64,000 nucleotides of DNA from the NCBI GenBank assembly GCA_029532415.1, contig JAQOTA010000038.1, positions 186,001 to 250,000 on the forward strand, given 5' to 3'. Positions 21,434 through 33,173 of the stretch are shown in pieces (position 1 is the stretch's first letter; each line of letters starts with the position of its first letter). The notes under the pieces were generated by a model. It had not been told where the DNA came from. It did no database searches and was given only the letters and a program-made list of their open reading frames with translations. Source of the stretch: Marasmius tenuissimus (Eukaryota > Basidiomycota > Agaricomycetes > Agaricales > Marasmiaceae). Made by a program: the position numbers and the translations under genes.

Positions 21434-24116
21434 ACCAAAAAGGATCGCTACCTGCTCCCTCTCATCTCCAACCTTCTCAATGCTCCGCAGAAGGGTTGGA
21501 TCTATACCAAGCTTGACCTCCATCACGCTTATCACCTTGTGCGTATCGCCGACGGTGATGAATACAAGACCGCTTTCTGGACCCGTTACGGCTTGTTCGA
21601 GTGGCGGGTTATGCCAGAGGGACTATCCAATGCACCTGCAGTTTTCCAACGCTTCGTCAACAACATTTTTTCTGATATGCTTGATGTTAACATTTTAGTT
21701 TACCTAGATGACATCCTCATCTATTTCGATGACATCTCCTCTCACAAGAAGCATGTCTGGGAGGTTCTCAAACGCCTCCGGGCATATGGATTGTACTGCA
21801 AAGCCTCCAAGTGTGAATTCCATACTGATACTATCAAATATCTCGGCTACATTCTTTTGCTGGACGGTCTTCAAATGGATATGTCCAAAGTGGATATCAT
21901 TACCAAGTGGCCTATGCTGCGCAAAGTTAAGGATATTCAATCTTTCCTCGGCTTTTGCAACTTCCATCGGCGTTTTATCTTCAACTATAGCACCATCACC
22001 GTTTTTTTAACCTGCCTCACTCGGAAAGACATTTGTTGGAACTTCAGCCTGGAATGCCAGGCTGCCTTTGGTACTCTGAAAGAGGCATTCACTCACACTC
22101 CTATCCTCACGCACTGGATTCCTGATCAAGAAATCATTGTGGAAACTGACGCATCTGACTATGCGTTGGCGGCTATCCTCTCTATCTGGACCGACAACAG
22201 TGAGATCCATCCTATTGCATTCCACTCCCGGACTTTTACTCATCCGGAACTCAACTATGACATGCATGACAAAGAGCTCCTCGCTATCTTTGAGGTGTTC
22301 AAATGTTGGCGGCACTACTTGGAAGGTTCCGAGAATCCAGTTGATGTGGTAACGGATCACAAAAATCTTGAATATTTCACTACTACAAAGATTCTCACCC
22401 GACGACATATATGCTGGTCCGAGTACCTCTCTCACTTTAACATGGTAATTTGTTTCTGTCCTGGCAAGCTCAGTGCAAAACCAGACGCTTTGACTAGACA
22501 ATGGGACGTCTATCCTAAAGAGGGGGATACACCTTACACCCATCTCAATCCACACAACTTCCGACCTGTATTCACTCAGGAACAACTCACCGCTTCCCTC
22601 CGCGCTACATTTCTTGAAGGTCCAGTTCTTTGTGCAAGCATTATCATGGATGTCAAGCAGCTCCATGAAGACATCTGGACTGCTCAGACAGAAGATTCCT
22701 CCCTCATTCAACACTTCCAATCCACTTCTGACACTTCCGACAAGACTAGATGGACTGTCGACAAGACAGGTTTCCTCCGTTTAGATGACAGAATCTACGT
22801 TCCCGAAGCCAACAGCCTCCGACTTAGAATCCTTCAACAATATCACAACCATATCATCTCTGGTCATTATGGTCAGAACTGGACTCTAGAAACTATCCAA
22901 TGTCAATATACATGGCCTCTCATCTGAGAGTTCGTGTGAGACTACATTCACTCCTGTGTAATCTGTGCATGGAACAAGACTCCACGACAATGGCCATACA
23001 GACTTCTGCAACCTCTTCTGGTTCCTGCACAGCCATGGGACTCTATATCTATGGACTTCATCGAGGAACTTCCGAACTCTAACGGTTTCAATTCCATCCT
23101 AGTTATCATCAACCATGCTTCAAAACAAGCAATCTTCATTCCTACAGACATCCATATCACTTCCGAACAACTCGCTCAACTCTTTGTCATCCATGTGTTC
23201 TCTAAGCATGGTGTTCCTCAGCACGTCACCTCCGACTGTGGTTCTGAATTTGTTTCCCACTTCATCCGTTCCCTTGGGCAAGCCCTTGACATGAATCTCC
23301 ATTACACTTCTGGTTATCACCCTTCCACTGATGGACAGACCGAACGAGCGAATCAGACACTTGAGCAGTATATCCAAGTCTACTGTTCTTACCAGCAGGA
23401 CAACTGGGATGAACTCCTGCCTCTTGCCGAGTTCGCCTACAACAATGCTCCAAACGCTTCCACCAGAATCTCACCATTCTTTGCTAACAAGGGTTATCAT
23501 CCAAACATCACCATCCACCCGGAACAAGACATGGCTTCCGCCTGTGCATGAGAGTTTGTGGTTGATCTAGATGAGCTTCATTCCATGCTCTGAGAAGAAC
23601 TTACTCATGCCCAAACCCGTATGAAGGAACAGAAGGATCGACATCTCCAGCTTCAGCCGGAATGGAAGATTGGCGATAAAGTTATGGTCTCCACTAAGTA
23701 CATTAAGACGACCAGACCAACCGCTAAATTCTCTGAGAAATTCCTAGGTCCTTTCGAGATCATTGCTACACCATCTCCAGTTGCCTATACCCTCCGACTT
23801 CCGACTGAATTCCGTACCATCCATCCAACTCGAATCCATCCTGCCGAACCCTATTCTGAATCGTGTCCAGCCTCCTCCAGGACCCATTGAACTTGACACC
23901 AGAGAAGAAGATCATTACAAGATTTCCGAGATCCTAGACTCCAAGATTGACCGTCGTTTCAAGTGCAAGTTACAATATTGCATCCGGTGGCTCGGATACG
24001 AAGGCACCGACAAGGAGTTTTCTTGGGTCATGGCAGACAACTTAAATGCTTCGGACCTCCTCCAAGCATTCCACAAACGTTACCCTCATAAGCCTGGACC
24101 TATCGATTCTCTCTAA
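21432..24116 (+). pseudogene. Gypsy G pol: reverse transcriptase, RNase H, integrase, chromodomain
   Basis: Reads on from the separated N-terminal part. Reverse transcriptase covers about 21432-22010, with LDLHHAYHLVRI, TRYGLFEWRVMPEGLSNAP and catalytic VYLDDILIY. RNase H covers about 22130-22480 (VETDASDYALAAIL, HDKELLAIF, DHKNLEYF). The integrase zinc region is near 22850-22975 (H...H, then C..C), and the core at 23045-23470 has SMDFIEELP, TSDCGSEF and YHPSTDGQTERANQ. The integrase C-terminal domain is at about 23620-23870. A chromodomain (YKISEILDSKI, then YCIRWLGYEGTDKEFSWV) lies at about 23910-24090, placing it among chromoviruses. Four TGA codons (22925, 22937, 23549, 23591) replace arginine. 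A frame change near 23880 precedes the chromodomain. Confidence 0.92.
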
Positions 24117-24262
24117 GTTCATTTCATCATTCCAATGCTGTTTCCAACTATCCTACGATTTACTCATGATTCCAATTAAGGCCTTCCAATCAGGCAACGT
24201 TTCACAATTATTCTACGAGTACAAAAAACAAGAAATTGTCTGGTTTCCGGACGTCCGTTCCT

Positions 24263-25278
24263 CTACTTCTTCATCTTATCCTCATCTTCATCTTCACCAT
24301 CTGCATCCTCTGGTATCGTTTCCGTGCTCTTGACTTTCTTCCGGATGTTCTTTGGAGACTGAGAAGCAGGCCTCTTACTAGGTCTGTTGGAGGGCCCTTC
24401 CTCCCGGTTGTCTGTATCCTCCGGCTCCGTGGCCAGCTCATCCTCTTCCCCTGAACTATCCTCAAAAGGGACTCCCCAATGCGCCAGGAGAAGTTGAAGG
24501 CCCCAGTTGATCTGTTGCAAGGCTTTCTTTGTATCCAGGGTCAGCTGGAGTCCAATCTCCTTTGCTTTTCCTTTCCGACTGCTACCCACGCCCTTCATCT
24601 TTTCCATCATGACCGATTCCACTTCGGAACAAACACCACCCCCAGTACAAGCTAGGCTACACTTGCCCTTTTTGATCTTGCACCGGAAACAGGTGTTCTT
24701 TCCGCCATCACCTTTTGACTGCAAGTCCTCGTTTTTCTGGCATCCCACATTCTGAGTGATACAGGTCTTTCAAGCTGGGAAACGTCAGTTGACACCAGAA
24801 TAATGAAACCCAGACTTACACATAGGGTTCAGTAGCCCCGTACCAACCTCCGCCAGATCTGTGATCTCATCTTCCACTTCCTTTTCTTTCCCTTTCCTCC
24901 CTGCACTCTTCTTTTGTCTGATTGCCGCTTCCGCTTTCTTTCCTGCTGTGAATCCCGCCTGGAAGACCATTTGTTGGTGCAATGTCAGCGAAGGATAACA
25001 CTAAAACAAGTTTAAAAAATCCGGAGAAAGGAGAATCTGATCCAGTAAGACACACCCTTTCCCAGTCCCAGTCCAGGGACTCGATATCGGTGTTGGAGAA
25101 CGAATATTGAAAGATTTTGAGCTTCACCAGAGGTTCCGGAATCATCTTCCGCCGGACTTCTTCCTCATCCACCTCTTTCTGCTTCTTCCGGTCTTCTGCC
25201 CTCGCATCCCTCCCAACCTTCCATTCCTGTGCACCCCTCTCCAATTCTGTCTTTTCCGCCTCCCATTCCACAATTCAC
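24263..25278 (-). pseudogene. Antisense gene of gypsy G, C-terminal part
   Basis: Minus-strand frames downstream of pol form the rest of the gene that starts at 32936 and is interrupted by element D copy 2. The segment 25278-24867 is strongly charged and coiled-coil-like (EWEAEKTELERGAQEW..., RKKQKEVDEEEVRRKM). The next piece, 24982-24785, is basic (KKSAGRKGKEKEVEDE). The last piece, 24748-24263, has a cysteine cluster, CFRCKIKKGKCSLAC, followed by an acidic region and basic clusters (KNIRKKVK). The pattern suggests a nucleic-acid-binding nuclear protein. Introns may separate the pieces, but their sites were not settled. It is not a standard gypsy gene and has no known function. Confidence 0.55.
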
Positions 25279-25754
25279 TGTAGCGCCTGCTATTAAAAAG
25301 CAGCTTCAGAGCCTTGTTTTTGTGTGATTTTGGCATAAAACAGATAATAAATGACTAGGTAATATGAGTACTAGAGCGAGTCCTGAGCGGCTAGTAAAAG
25401 GCTCAGATCCTAGCATAAAGAGAAGAATAGCGCCTTGGAGGTGCCTCTCCTTATCTCTGAAAACTGTAGGAGTTGTATAACTGAAGAAAGTATCACTTCA
25501 GAGGCACAACTAGGACCTGTAGTCATATCAAGGGAATATCTCCAGTGGCTCGGAGGCATTGTACTAAGGATTAGAATATTAGAATCAGACTTGACAAAGA
25601 CCCGTACTAGTAGAGCTGGACAGAGGAAGTCACCGCAGAAGCATGGATGATCGGAAAGTGAGACTAAGTTGAGCCTCAGAAGCTCGGTTTAAGGTTGAGG
25701 CCTCGCTTTGGAGGCATGATTGATTCAAGTATACTAAGTATACTACGGGTTACG

Positions 25755-26302
25755 CTAGTCATCCATATTGGCTAGAGCTACCTCGTCCCAACCAAAGTAA
25801 TTATTTACGTTGGAATCTTCAGGATAATAAGAATCAATGAAGGTTTCATGATCTAGATAATCGGTATAGAATGGGTCACATAAGATAGGATTATAGAAAG
25901 AGAAGGATTGAGAGAGCCAACGACCCATGACAGGGGAGTACTTGAAGAACGAGAGCTTGGTATAGTCAAGCTTTGGAGGTGCTGGGCACTCAGCACAACT
26001 GACGACGGCATCGATCCAAGCGTTGATGGCACCAGGAGTACGAGCGGGTTTGAAGTTGAGGAAACCAACTCGAGCAATGGACTCGGTGACCATGTCAATG
26101 ACAGACCTGGCGTCATGAGGAACAAAGTGGTCAAAGGTATCCTCGCAGAGATAGATTTTGTCCTGGATCATGTTGTAGCAAATCACATAGCCCCAGTAGA
26201 TGGATCTGTGGCAACTGAGGAAGAACTGCTTGAAGATGATTCTGAGGATAGCTTCTTGTTCTGCATCGAATGGAATGGGTAGGATGATGCGGCACTCCTT
26301 GA
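25755..26302 (-). pseudogene. Element D protein, copy 2, exon 2 only
   Basis: The exon 2 frame is open from the copia-2 junction at 26302 to the same stop (MDD, stop at 25755) as copies 1 and 3. It covers the residues from about IKECRIILPI onward. Differences from copy 3 are few, for example TESIARV against AESIAQV. Exon 1 and the start of exon 2 were removed with the adjoining deletion. Confidence 0.75.
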
Positions 26303-26623
26303 TGATGAGCCGGCATAACGCCTAGCGCAGAGGACTACAACATGGCTACACTACTACTTACCAGAGCGGAGTTTAGAGAGATAGAGGCAAGACGCAGAAG
26401 CTCAAGCACACTGTAGATTCAGGTAGAGAACTACGAGCTTATATACATGAAGATACAATAGAGTTACCATATAAGGATGATAATAGAAATTGTACATATG
26501 AGCATAATGAACAATGAAGAATAGAACAATAGTGAATGCATTGTCCCGCATAATACAATGACAGGAAGTATGAACCGGGACTTCAGATATACTGGGATCT
26601 AATTATAGTCCACGGATTTAACA
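26303..26623 (-). repeat. Copia-2 3' LTR (321 bp)
   Basis: Same length and sequence family as the copia-1 LTR at 11852-12172. Ends are TG...CA with internal TATA-like gagcttatatacatg. The bases before it in element D are CTTGA. Confidence 0.88.
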
Positions 26624-28269
26624 CACCCCCTCGCTAAGTGCAGCTGAAAAGCGCATCTGAGCAAATCAAGTGGACGAATAAAATTCAAAAGTCCAAGGTG
26701 ATCTCTGAACCGTAAGAACTTCTCATGTCCGAGATTCTTCATAAACATATCTGCGGGATTATAGACTCCTTCAATAAAGAACAACTCGACTTTGCCATCT
26801 TCAACACACGATCAAATATAATGATATCAAATATCAATGTGCTTGGTTCGGCGTTCTTGAACCAGATTAGATGCAATGAAGATGGAGCCCTGATTGTCTC
26901 CGCAGATTGGAATAGGACCTAAGTCGATTCCAAGTTCAGAGAGTAGTGATCTTATCCAGGAAGCTTGATGACTGCAATCCAACAGTGCCATATACTCAGC
27001 CTCAGTGGAAGAAAGAGCTACAGTCTTCTGGGCATGTGATTGCCATGAGAAGATGCCGCCTGCTAACTTGAAGAAGTAGCCTGTGATCGAACGGCGTTTG
27101 ATAGGATCGGCAGCCCAATCCGAGTCTGTGAACGCAAGAAGACCTCCATCAGAGTCACCATTGTAGACAAGTGAATAATCTGATGTGCCAGCAAGATAGT
27201 GGCAGATATATAGAGCTTTATTGAGGTGTTCCTTCGTTGGATTAGAAGAGAACTGGGAAAGCTTCGTAACTGCATAGGCAATATCAGGACGTGTGCCCAG
27301 CATAATGTACAGAAGCAACCCAATCACAGACTGGAATTTGGAGTGAATGGCAGAATTGACTGGACCATGATTGGGAGTTGGCACATAGCCAGCAGGTAAG
27401 GGCGTAGGAGCACCTTTTGCATTCTGCATCCCAAAGCGTTCAAGGACTTTCTTCAGATAATCCTTTTGGTCAATCATGATCTTATTGCCTTCGCAACGAA
27501 TGCTCATGCGGAGAAACTCGCTAGCATCGCCCATATTGCGGCATTCCCATTGAGCCATGAACTCAGCTTTCTTCTTGTCAACAAAAGCTTTGTTAGGACC
27601 CATGAAGAGTGCATCGTCAATGTATATGATCGCATACACAACTTCACCACTCTTTGGATCTTTGCAGATGAAGAGTCCAGCATCAGAAGTCAAGTGTTTG
27701 AGACCTAGTACTTCCATGGACGAGCTGAGGGTTCGCCACCACTCAAGGGCAGCTTGCTTCAGTCCATATAATGCACGACGTAGGCGTAGTACCTTACGTT
27801 CTTGGCCCTTGACTTTGAAGCCTTCAGGTTATTCCATGTAAATCTCCTCAACAAGATTGCCATAAAGAAAGGCATTCTTAACATCAACAGCAGTGATGTA
27901 CCAGTTCTTGAGAGCTGCAAGAGCGAGCATCATACGAACAGTCTCATAACAAACAACTGGTGAGAAGATCTCATCAAAGTCTACACCTTCGACCTGAGAG
28001 AAACCTTTGGCAACAAGTCTAGCTTTCTTGCGACCATTCGACTTAACGTCAAAGACCCATCTATTTCTGATGGCTTTGTGACCTTTAGGCAAGTCACAGA
28101 GTTTGAAGACCTTGCGTTTACGAAGTGCCTCAAGTTCTTCGTGGCACGCGTTCTTCCATTCCTTCTGTTGCTCGACAGGCAACTTTAGAATATCGCGGTG
28201 TCCACTCTCTGATGTTAGAGAAATCAGGAGTATCAGATGTTGGAAGCAAATTGTGAACTGGAACAGCAT
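26599..28269 (-). pseudogene. Copia-2 reverse transcriptase and RNase H
   Basis: Frames from 28269 to 26599 read a copia polymerase: the [12 protein letters not shown] and [13 protein letters not shown] entry blocks, [22 protein letters not shown], then IIYIDDALFMG with the catalytic Y-x-D-D. RNase H follows (FTDSDWAADPIKRRSITGYFF, ALSSTEAEYMAL, DNQGSIFIA, KHIDI). A TAA near 27838 replaces a glutamine (IYME-x-PEGF), and a TGA at 26827-26829 replaces arginine (HIDI-x-YHL). The tail after that (26784-26599) is the end of the polyprotein. Part of the 3' coding end overlaps the LTR start. Confidence 0.88.
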
Positions 28270-28289
28270 TGTTCAACAGGTAAATCACG

Positions 28290-30481
28290 AATCCTACTCC
28301 CCCCTCTTGGGTAAGTCTTTCGACTACGCTTTCTTCCTCATGCGACTTAGTGCTTCCACTGGGTTCTGGAGCAGGCGGAGGCGGAAGTGGACCAGGAATC
28401 CCCTTTTTACCACCCTTGCCTTTCCTAGATCACAAAGAGCTAGGACAATCAACTGGATGCGAAGGTTCTTTGTCTCCAGTGATGTTTCTCCAAGTTTTCT
28501 TATTCTCTAAGTCGCGAACAATTTCTGAGGGTTTATTTGGGTTCCGCTTTTCCCCAAAAATATTACCAGGTTGCGTTGTACCCTTCCGCTGCCTCAAAGA
28601 CCAGCGTGGACCATCCACTGCTAGTGCAGGCGGAGGAATGGCAGGTTCATCTGGAGGCGTCGGAGGACCAGATTGAGGGAGTGGCACATCCCCTGGCGCA
28701 GGGCCACCTGCAGGTTCGTCAACCTGAGGTTCTGATCTCTTAGAAGGTTTGGAGCCACGTCTGAGATTTGGGAATGGAGCATCATCCCAGCCGTCATCAG
28801 AGTCTTCATCTCCCAAAGGAATGTTGGGATTTTCACCCAAAGTAAATGGTTCACTACCAACAGGTGTGAAGCCACGAGTTTTGGCATCAGGACACTTATT
28901 GTATAGCATCTCATCAAACAGTGCAGTGCTACCTTTGAATACAGAATTATTACTTCACATGAACAGGAAGCCTTTCATCCCATCTTGGTAGCTGATGAAA
29001 GTCATCAACTCACTTCGAGGAGCGAGCTTATTCTTCCTACAATCTTTGGGAATAAAGATGTAGGCTGCACAACCCATAACTCAGAGATGTGAAACATCAG
29101 GTGCTTTGCCGTAAAGCATTTTGAACAGAGTTCACCAGCTCAATCACTGCACAGGAGTATGATTATAGAGGTGGACAGCGTGCACATGGCAGAATTCTCA
29201 CCAGGACTGAGGCATACAAGCCTCAAAACAAAGAGCTTCAGCCTTCTCATGAATAGTCCTGTTGAATTGTTCAGCACGACTGTTTTGCTGTGGTGTATAC
29301 AGTATGCTTTGATCCCTCTGGATCCCATACTCTTTCAATACATCATCGAACTTATCTCCTTTGTACTCTCCCCCTTCATTGGACATCCAGGTTTTGACGA
29401 CAGCATTGAATTGCATCTTGACCATCGTAAGGAAGTCCCTCAAAGTGGGTACTGCCTTGTCTTTTGTCTTGAGCTTGGAGGTCCAAACATAGGGTGTGCA
29501 GTCATCGAGAAAAGAGATGTAGTACTTGTACCAGTGATATGGTTCAGCTGGATACAACTTCAAATCCGAATGTATGTGTTCAAACGGTTTAGAAGCTCTA
29601 GTAGTAGAGTTGGGGAACAATTTCTCATGCATCTTGCCTTCAGCACAACCATGACACAGAGGTGTCTTCTTAGTAGGCATTTTAAGGTCAAGTGAGAAAC
29701 CTTGTGTATGTTTCTGAGCTTTATTCAGGGCTTTATCTGATGGATGCCCAAAGCGTCTGTGCTCAATACCGTAGTCGATGTTGTAAACGACTGACTTGGC
29801 CATTAAAACCTCAGCAGATGCTTTCTGCGAGTGTACCCAATAAATGGTTTGACCAGGCATATGAGGGTAGGAAACAAGTGACTGTCGTCGCTGCGATGAG
29901 TAGAAGGCTAACTTCTTCGTGTTTCCATGAATTGATAGACCATCTTGAAGGAACTCTCCTATGGATAGCAAGTGTATATCCAATTGCGGTATGTAATAGA
30001 CAGGATAGAGACGTGAAATGCACTCAATAAGTTTCCCGTCATGTCCTTCAACGTTATGCTTGATGAAGACAGTACCTTTACCCTTGATCTGTATAGGGTT
30101 GCCCTTATTTGCAGTATTTACGATAGGACCATCAAGCGATTCATATTCAGCGAAGTCATTCATGTCATTCGTGAAATGAGAGGAGGCATCAGAATCAAGG
30201 GGCCAACCCTGTGCATTACTCACACTTTTCTTTCCCTTACATTGAGTACACCCCACAAAGTGGGAACTGATTGCATGACAATATTGTACAAGTGACACCA
30301 GATCACTACAACTACCGCACAAACTACTGATACCAACTAATTGGGAGCAGCGCTGTAGATTTGCATCAGCTTGGGAAAGCAGGTCAAGGTATGGTACTTG
30401 CCTGTCATTGTGGAACAATCCGAGAGAGACATCATCTGGGATGTCCTCTACTCCTGCAGCTTTGGCAATATCGTTGTCAAC
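28290..30481 (-). pseudogene. Copia-2 protease, integrase and linker
   Basis: Closely matches the copia-1 frame. The protease motif reads LDSDASSHF (the glycine after D-S is replaced by aspartate). The zinc region HRRFGH...CHGCAEGK and the integrase core, with MSNEGGEY in place of MSDEGGEY, follow, so a catalytic aspartate is lost. The open frame ends near 29198, and a frame change leads into the FKMLYGKAPDVSH block (about 29125-29090), where copia-1 was cut. A proline- and acid-rich linker covers about 28909-28430. Two active-site changes plus frame breaks make it inactive. Confidence 0.85.
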
Positions 30482-30861
30482 TGTCAGCAATCACCAGATC
30501 TGACCTGGTGACACGTCGCACTAAGCTTTCAGACAAGAGGGAACAAGGCAAAGATAAGAGAACTCTATACTGGTGAGGAATAAACCAGCTCAAGACTGGG
30601 GAATACATGCAGAATATCTACTTCTTATATACTACTGAGAGGACTACGGTGTGTGTCTACGGTGAGGTATGACATCAAGGTATGACATCGTGAAACAGTA
30701 TCTGAAACAGGACCAACATGTGTCTACAGCATGTGGGTCCCTTCATGTATCTACCATGTGTCTACATGATAAGATACAAGTCATGTGAGGGATAAGATAT
30801 AGATAAGATGGAAAATGATAAGATAAGGAGAAAAGATAAGATAGGAGGGAAATTCATGACA
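30482..30861 (+). repeat. Solo LTR, family F (380 bp), TSD tcaac
   Basis: Absent from copia-1 at the same point. It begins TGTCAGCAATCACC and ends AATTCATGACA, so the ends form the small inverted repeat TGTCA/TGACA. It is flanked by TCAAC at 30477-30481 and 30862-30866. It has no coding capacity. Its interior is rich in GATAAGAT-like repeats (30780-30845). Orientation is arbitrary because no internal region remains. Confidence 0.9.
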
Positions 30862-30866
30862 TCAAC

Positions 30867-31302
30867 GTCGTTACCGAATAGAGAAATCATATCGTCCATA
30901 CCACCATCAGATCCCCAGTCCATCTCTACATCTTCATCAGGATCAACGCTGCGAGAGCGTTTAGAAGAAGTAGGAGAAGGATGTCCAGTTCCTTCATCTT
31001 CCAAATCGTCCTCCAGAACTTGCTTGGACGAGGAACCAGGCTTCAAGATACAATCCTGGAGCGAATGATTGGCGGTGGATGTGACAATCTGTTCGAACAG
31101 TTTGAGATGCCACGCTGTCTTAGGGACACCAAGTCTGTCAGCAAGTGAACATGCTTCACGTACATCATCAAATACTGACTCGGATGGCTTGAAGCCGGTG
31201 AAGGACTGCATGGCAGCCGGATTCTTCTTGACAGCGGGAGCAACGGTGCTGTCACAAGACTTGTCCCAGTGACCAGTGAAGTGTGCTGGGGGTGGTGATC
31301 CC
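30867..31302 (-). pseudogene. Copia-2 gag end
   Basis: Minus-strand frame with the blocks SPPPAHFTGHWDKSCDST, MQSFTGFKPSESVFDDVRE and SKRSRSVDPDEDVEMDWGSD. These match copia-1 and, unlike it, keep one frame through the acidic end. It continued into the protease region before the solo LTR split it. Confidence 0.8.
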
Positions 31303-32720
31303 CCAGCACGGCTAGGACGAACCAGGCACTGGGCACTAAACAATGATCGAGAAGTGATCAGGCGTGTTGCACCTTTGGCATACCTCCCTTGTACTTGTAC
31401 ATTGAGATATTGACCGTACTAAGGGCACAGTTGGCACTGATAGCCAACGCAAAGCTCAACTGGACTGGAAGGCAAGGGACTAAGAAAGAAAGGAACAGCG
31501 TACCAAAGAATCAAGTAGGAGTTCTGGCTGAACCATTGAACTATTACCCGGTATCCAAGGAACCAAGATTGGATATAGTGGGGCGGCCATATGAATGGCA
31601 GGACGTCATAACTATCCAAGTTACAGAAGGGACATCGACCTGGCTATGAACAGCTGGGTAACTCCATGAATATAGGCATCTAGTAGCACTTCGGAGGCAA
31701 GTACTTTGCTTCAGACGAAGGGAGTATATGCTTCGGAGGCAGACAGAACAGGATGACCTATGACGATTGAAGGGTCTAGAACCGGAGAATCAATGCTGCA
31801 GAGGCAGATAGGCAGAACGGAACCATCAATAGGAGAGACCCGGAAGAAAAGAATGTTAGAGAATGTTCGAGGCTGATGATACTTCCGAAGCAAATTGTTG
31901 GTTTTGACTTTGGGGTTCAAAAGCGTAGATTAAACACAAAACTCTCCCAGTAGATTCCAAAGTAGGTAGTTTATGCCTCCGAGGCATGGTTTATTCGATA
32001 TTTGTATGATTCGGTTGAATTAGAGCATCCTAGAGTATATAAGCAGTGGGGTTTTCATGAAGGATCCCCAAGCAATCCATACAATTAGTATTCAGAGGAT
32101 ACAAAGCTATTCCACTTGTTGGGTAGTCAGTTGACTCGGGAGCGCTTCTGGAGAGACATTAGAACGGAATAGAACTTTGTTTGCCCAAACCTAGAAAATC
32201 CATTGAACACTTGCTTGACCTTGACTTTGCATTGTTTGTCTGCGATGCCGACTTGACTGGCTGAGCTATTGTTGAACTTCCAAAGCTAATTGGGCTGAGG
32301 ATATTGTTCGCCGTTGACAGTTGGTCTTCGGTTATTGACAGACTTGATTGGAGTCTTAATTGCCATTGTTTGATTTGATTGTCTTGTTGCCCCTCGCTGT
32401 TCGAGTGGTTCTGAAGCTAGTTGAAGCCTAAGAACGCACTTCCGAAGCACCAAACAAACTCTACACTCCCCAAAACAACCTATAAACCTCTCTTCCGAAC
32501 CTCACTTTTGACCTCTGAACTGGTTTCAGAGGCAAAGCTACCTCAGTTGGATAGTTTCTTGAGTCAGATTTCCTTCAGCCTACTATTGCAGTCTGGCTAA
32601 GAGCGGAACCTACGATCAACACCAATCCCCAATTCCCGCACCCTTCAGCTCGCTCTTGAGTGTTGGGAGGATTTGACCTCAGAGTTAGATTTTATTATAC
32701 ACCGCGAGTGGCGCTTTACA

Positions 32721-32936
32721 CCGCTTCTTGACTTCCGCTTTCTGCTCTTCTTCCCATTGTTCCCATGCTTCATCCCATTTCCTCCATAGCTGGTTCTGTG
32801 CGTGTTTCATAGGCAGGTCACCGTTCGGATCCACAGCCGGTTTGGGTTCGTCATACTCCGGAATGTTTTCGTCTGGGCGCAGGGTAGTGAAGGTAAAACC
32901 TGTAGGGGTTGGAGTCCAGGATGGCGTAGGTGACAT
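32721..32936 (-). pseudogene. Antisense gene of gypsy G, N-terminal part
   Basis: Starts at the ATG at 32936 and reads a proline/threonine-rich opening (MSPTPSWTPTPTGFTF), a conserved-looking DENIPEYDEPKP block, and a tryptophan-rich charged helix (LWRKWDEAWEQWEEEQKAE). It is interrupted after KKR by element D copy 2. The remainder lies at 25278-24263. I have a memory of similar proteins next to gypsy elements in other basidiomycetes, but cannot name a family. It is transcribed, if at all, towards pol from a start about 240 bp inside the 3' LTR. Confidence 0.55.
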
Positions 32937-33159
32937 TTCGAGAATTGGGGAACATGAAGTTGGGATCCGCTTGGTGCGGTTCTTATATATCTTTTTCTAT
33001 TTGTTCCTTGTTTGGTTTTCCAGAATATTCTTTCATGTTCCAGAATGTTCTATCAATTCATCATGTTTCTATTGTTCGTATTTTTTTCCGATCAATTCTG
33101 AACTTTTATGTCTTACAAATTTCTTCTTACTTCCTCTGCGGCTCTTGAGGCGAGAGCCT

Positions 33160-33173
33160 TAAGAGGGGGATAC
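33160..33173 (+). promoter_or_regulatory. Gypsy G polypurine tract
   Basis: AAGAGGGGGATAC lies immediately before the 3' LTR. The same sequence precedes the 3' LTR of element E (38098-38110), as expected for the plus-strand primer of related elements. Confidence 0.75.

Larger units (their letters stand above)
26303..31302 (-). mobile_element. Copia-2: Ty1/copia element missing its 5' LTR and gag start
   Basis: Minus-strand element inserted in D copy 2. The 3' LTR is 26303-26623, preceded by a polypurine tract (complement of cacaccccctcgc at 26622-26634). Polymerase, integrase and protease extend up to about 30490. The end of gag lies beyond a solo LTR (30482-30861) at 30867-31302. At about 31302 homology to copia-1 stops, so its 5' LTR and most of gag are deleted together with about 290 bp of element D. 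Confidence 0.88.
25279..32720 (-). mobile_element. Element D copy 2, split by copia-2
   Basis: Minus-strand copy. The 5' half is 32720 down to about 31318 and the 3' half is 26302 down to 25279. Termini are TGTAAAGCGCC and GGCGCTACA, as in copy 3. About 290 bp present in the other copies, including exon 1 of the D gene, are missing at the copia-2 boundary. Flanking tetramers TCAC (25275-25278) and CCGC (32721-32724) differ by two transitions and may be a decayed 4-bp duplication. It interrupts the antisense gene of gypsy G. Confidence 0.8.

Noticed and set aside
24263..25278. The cysteine cluster as a Gal4-type transcription-factor domain
   Set aside because: Only about four cysteines in a partial pattern are visible, not the six-cysteine arrangement; called only a cysteine cluster.
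32685..32720. C-terminal residues CKAPLAVYNKI shared with a frame at 42095-42130 as a conserved protein end
   Set aside because: They are simply the translated first bases of element D in both places.
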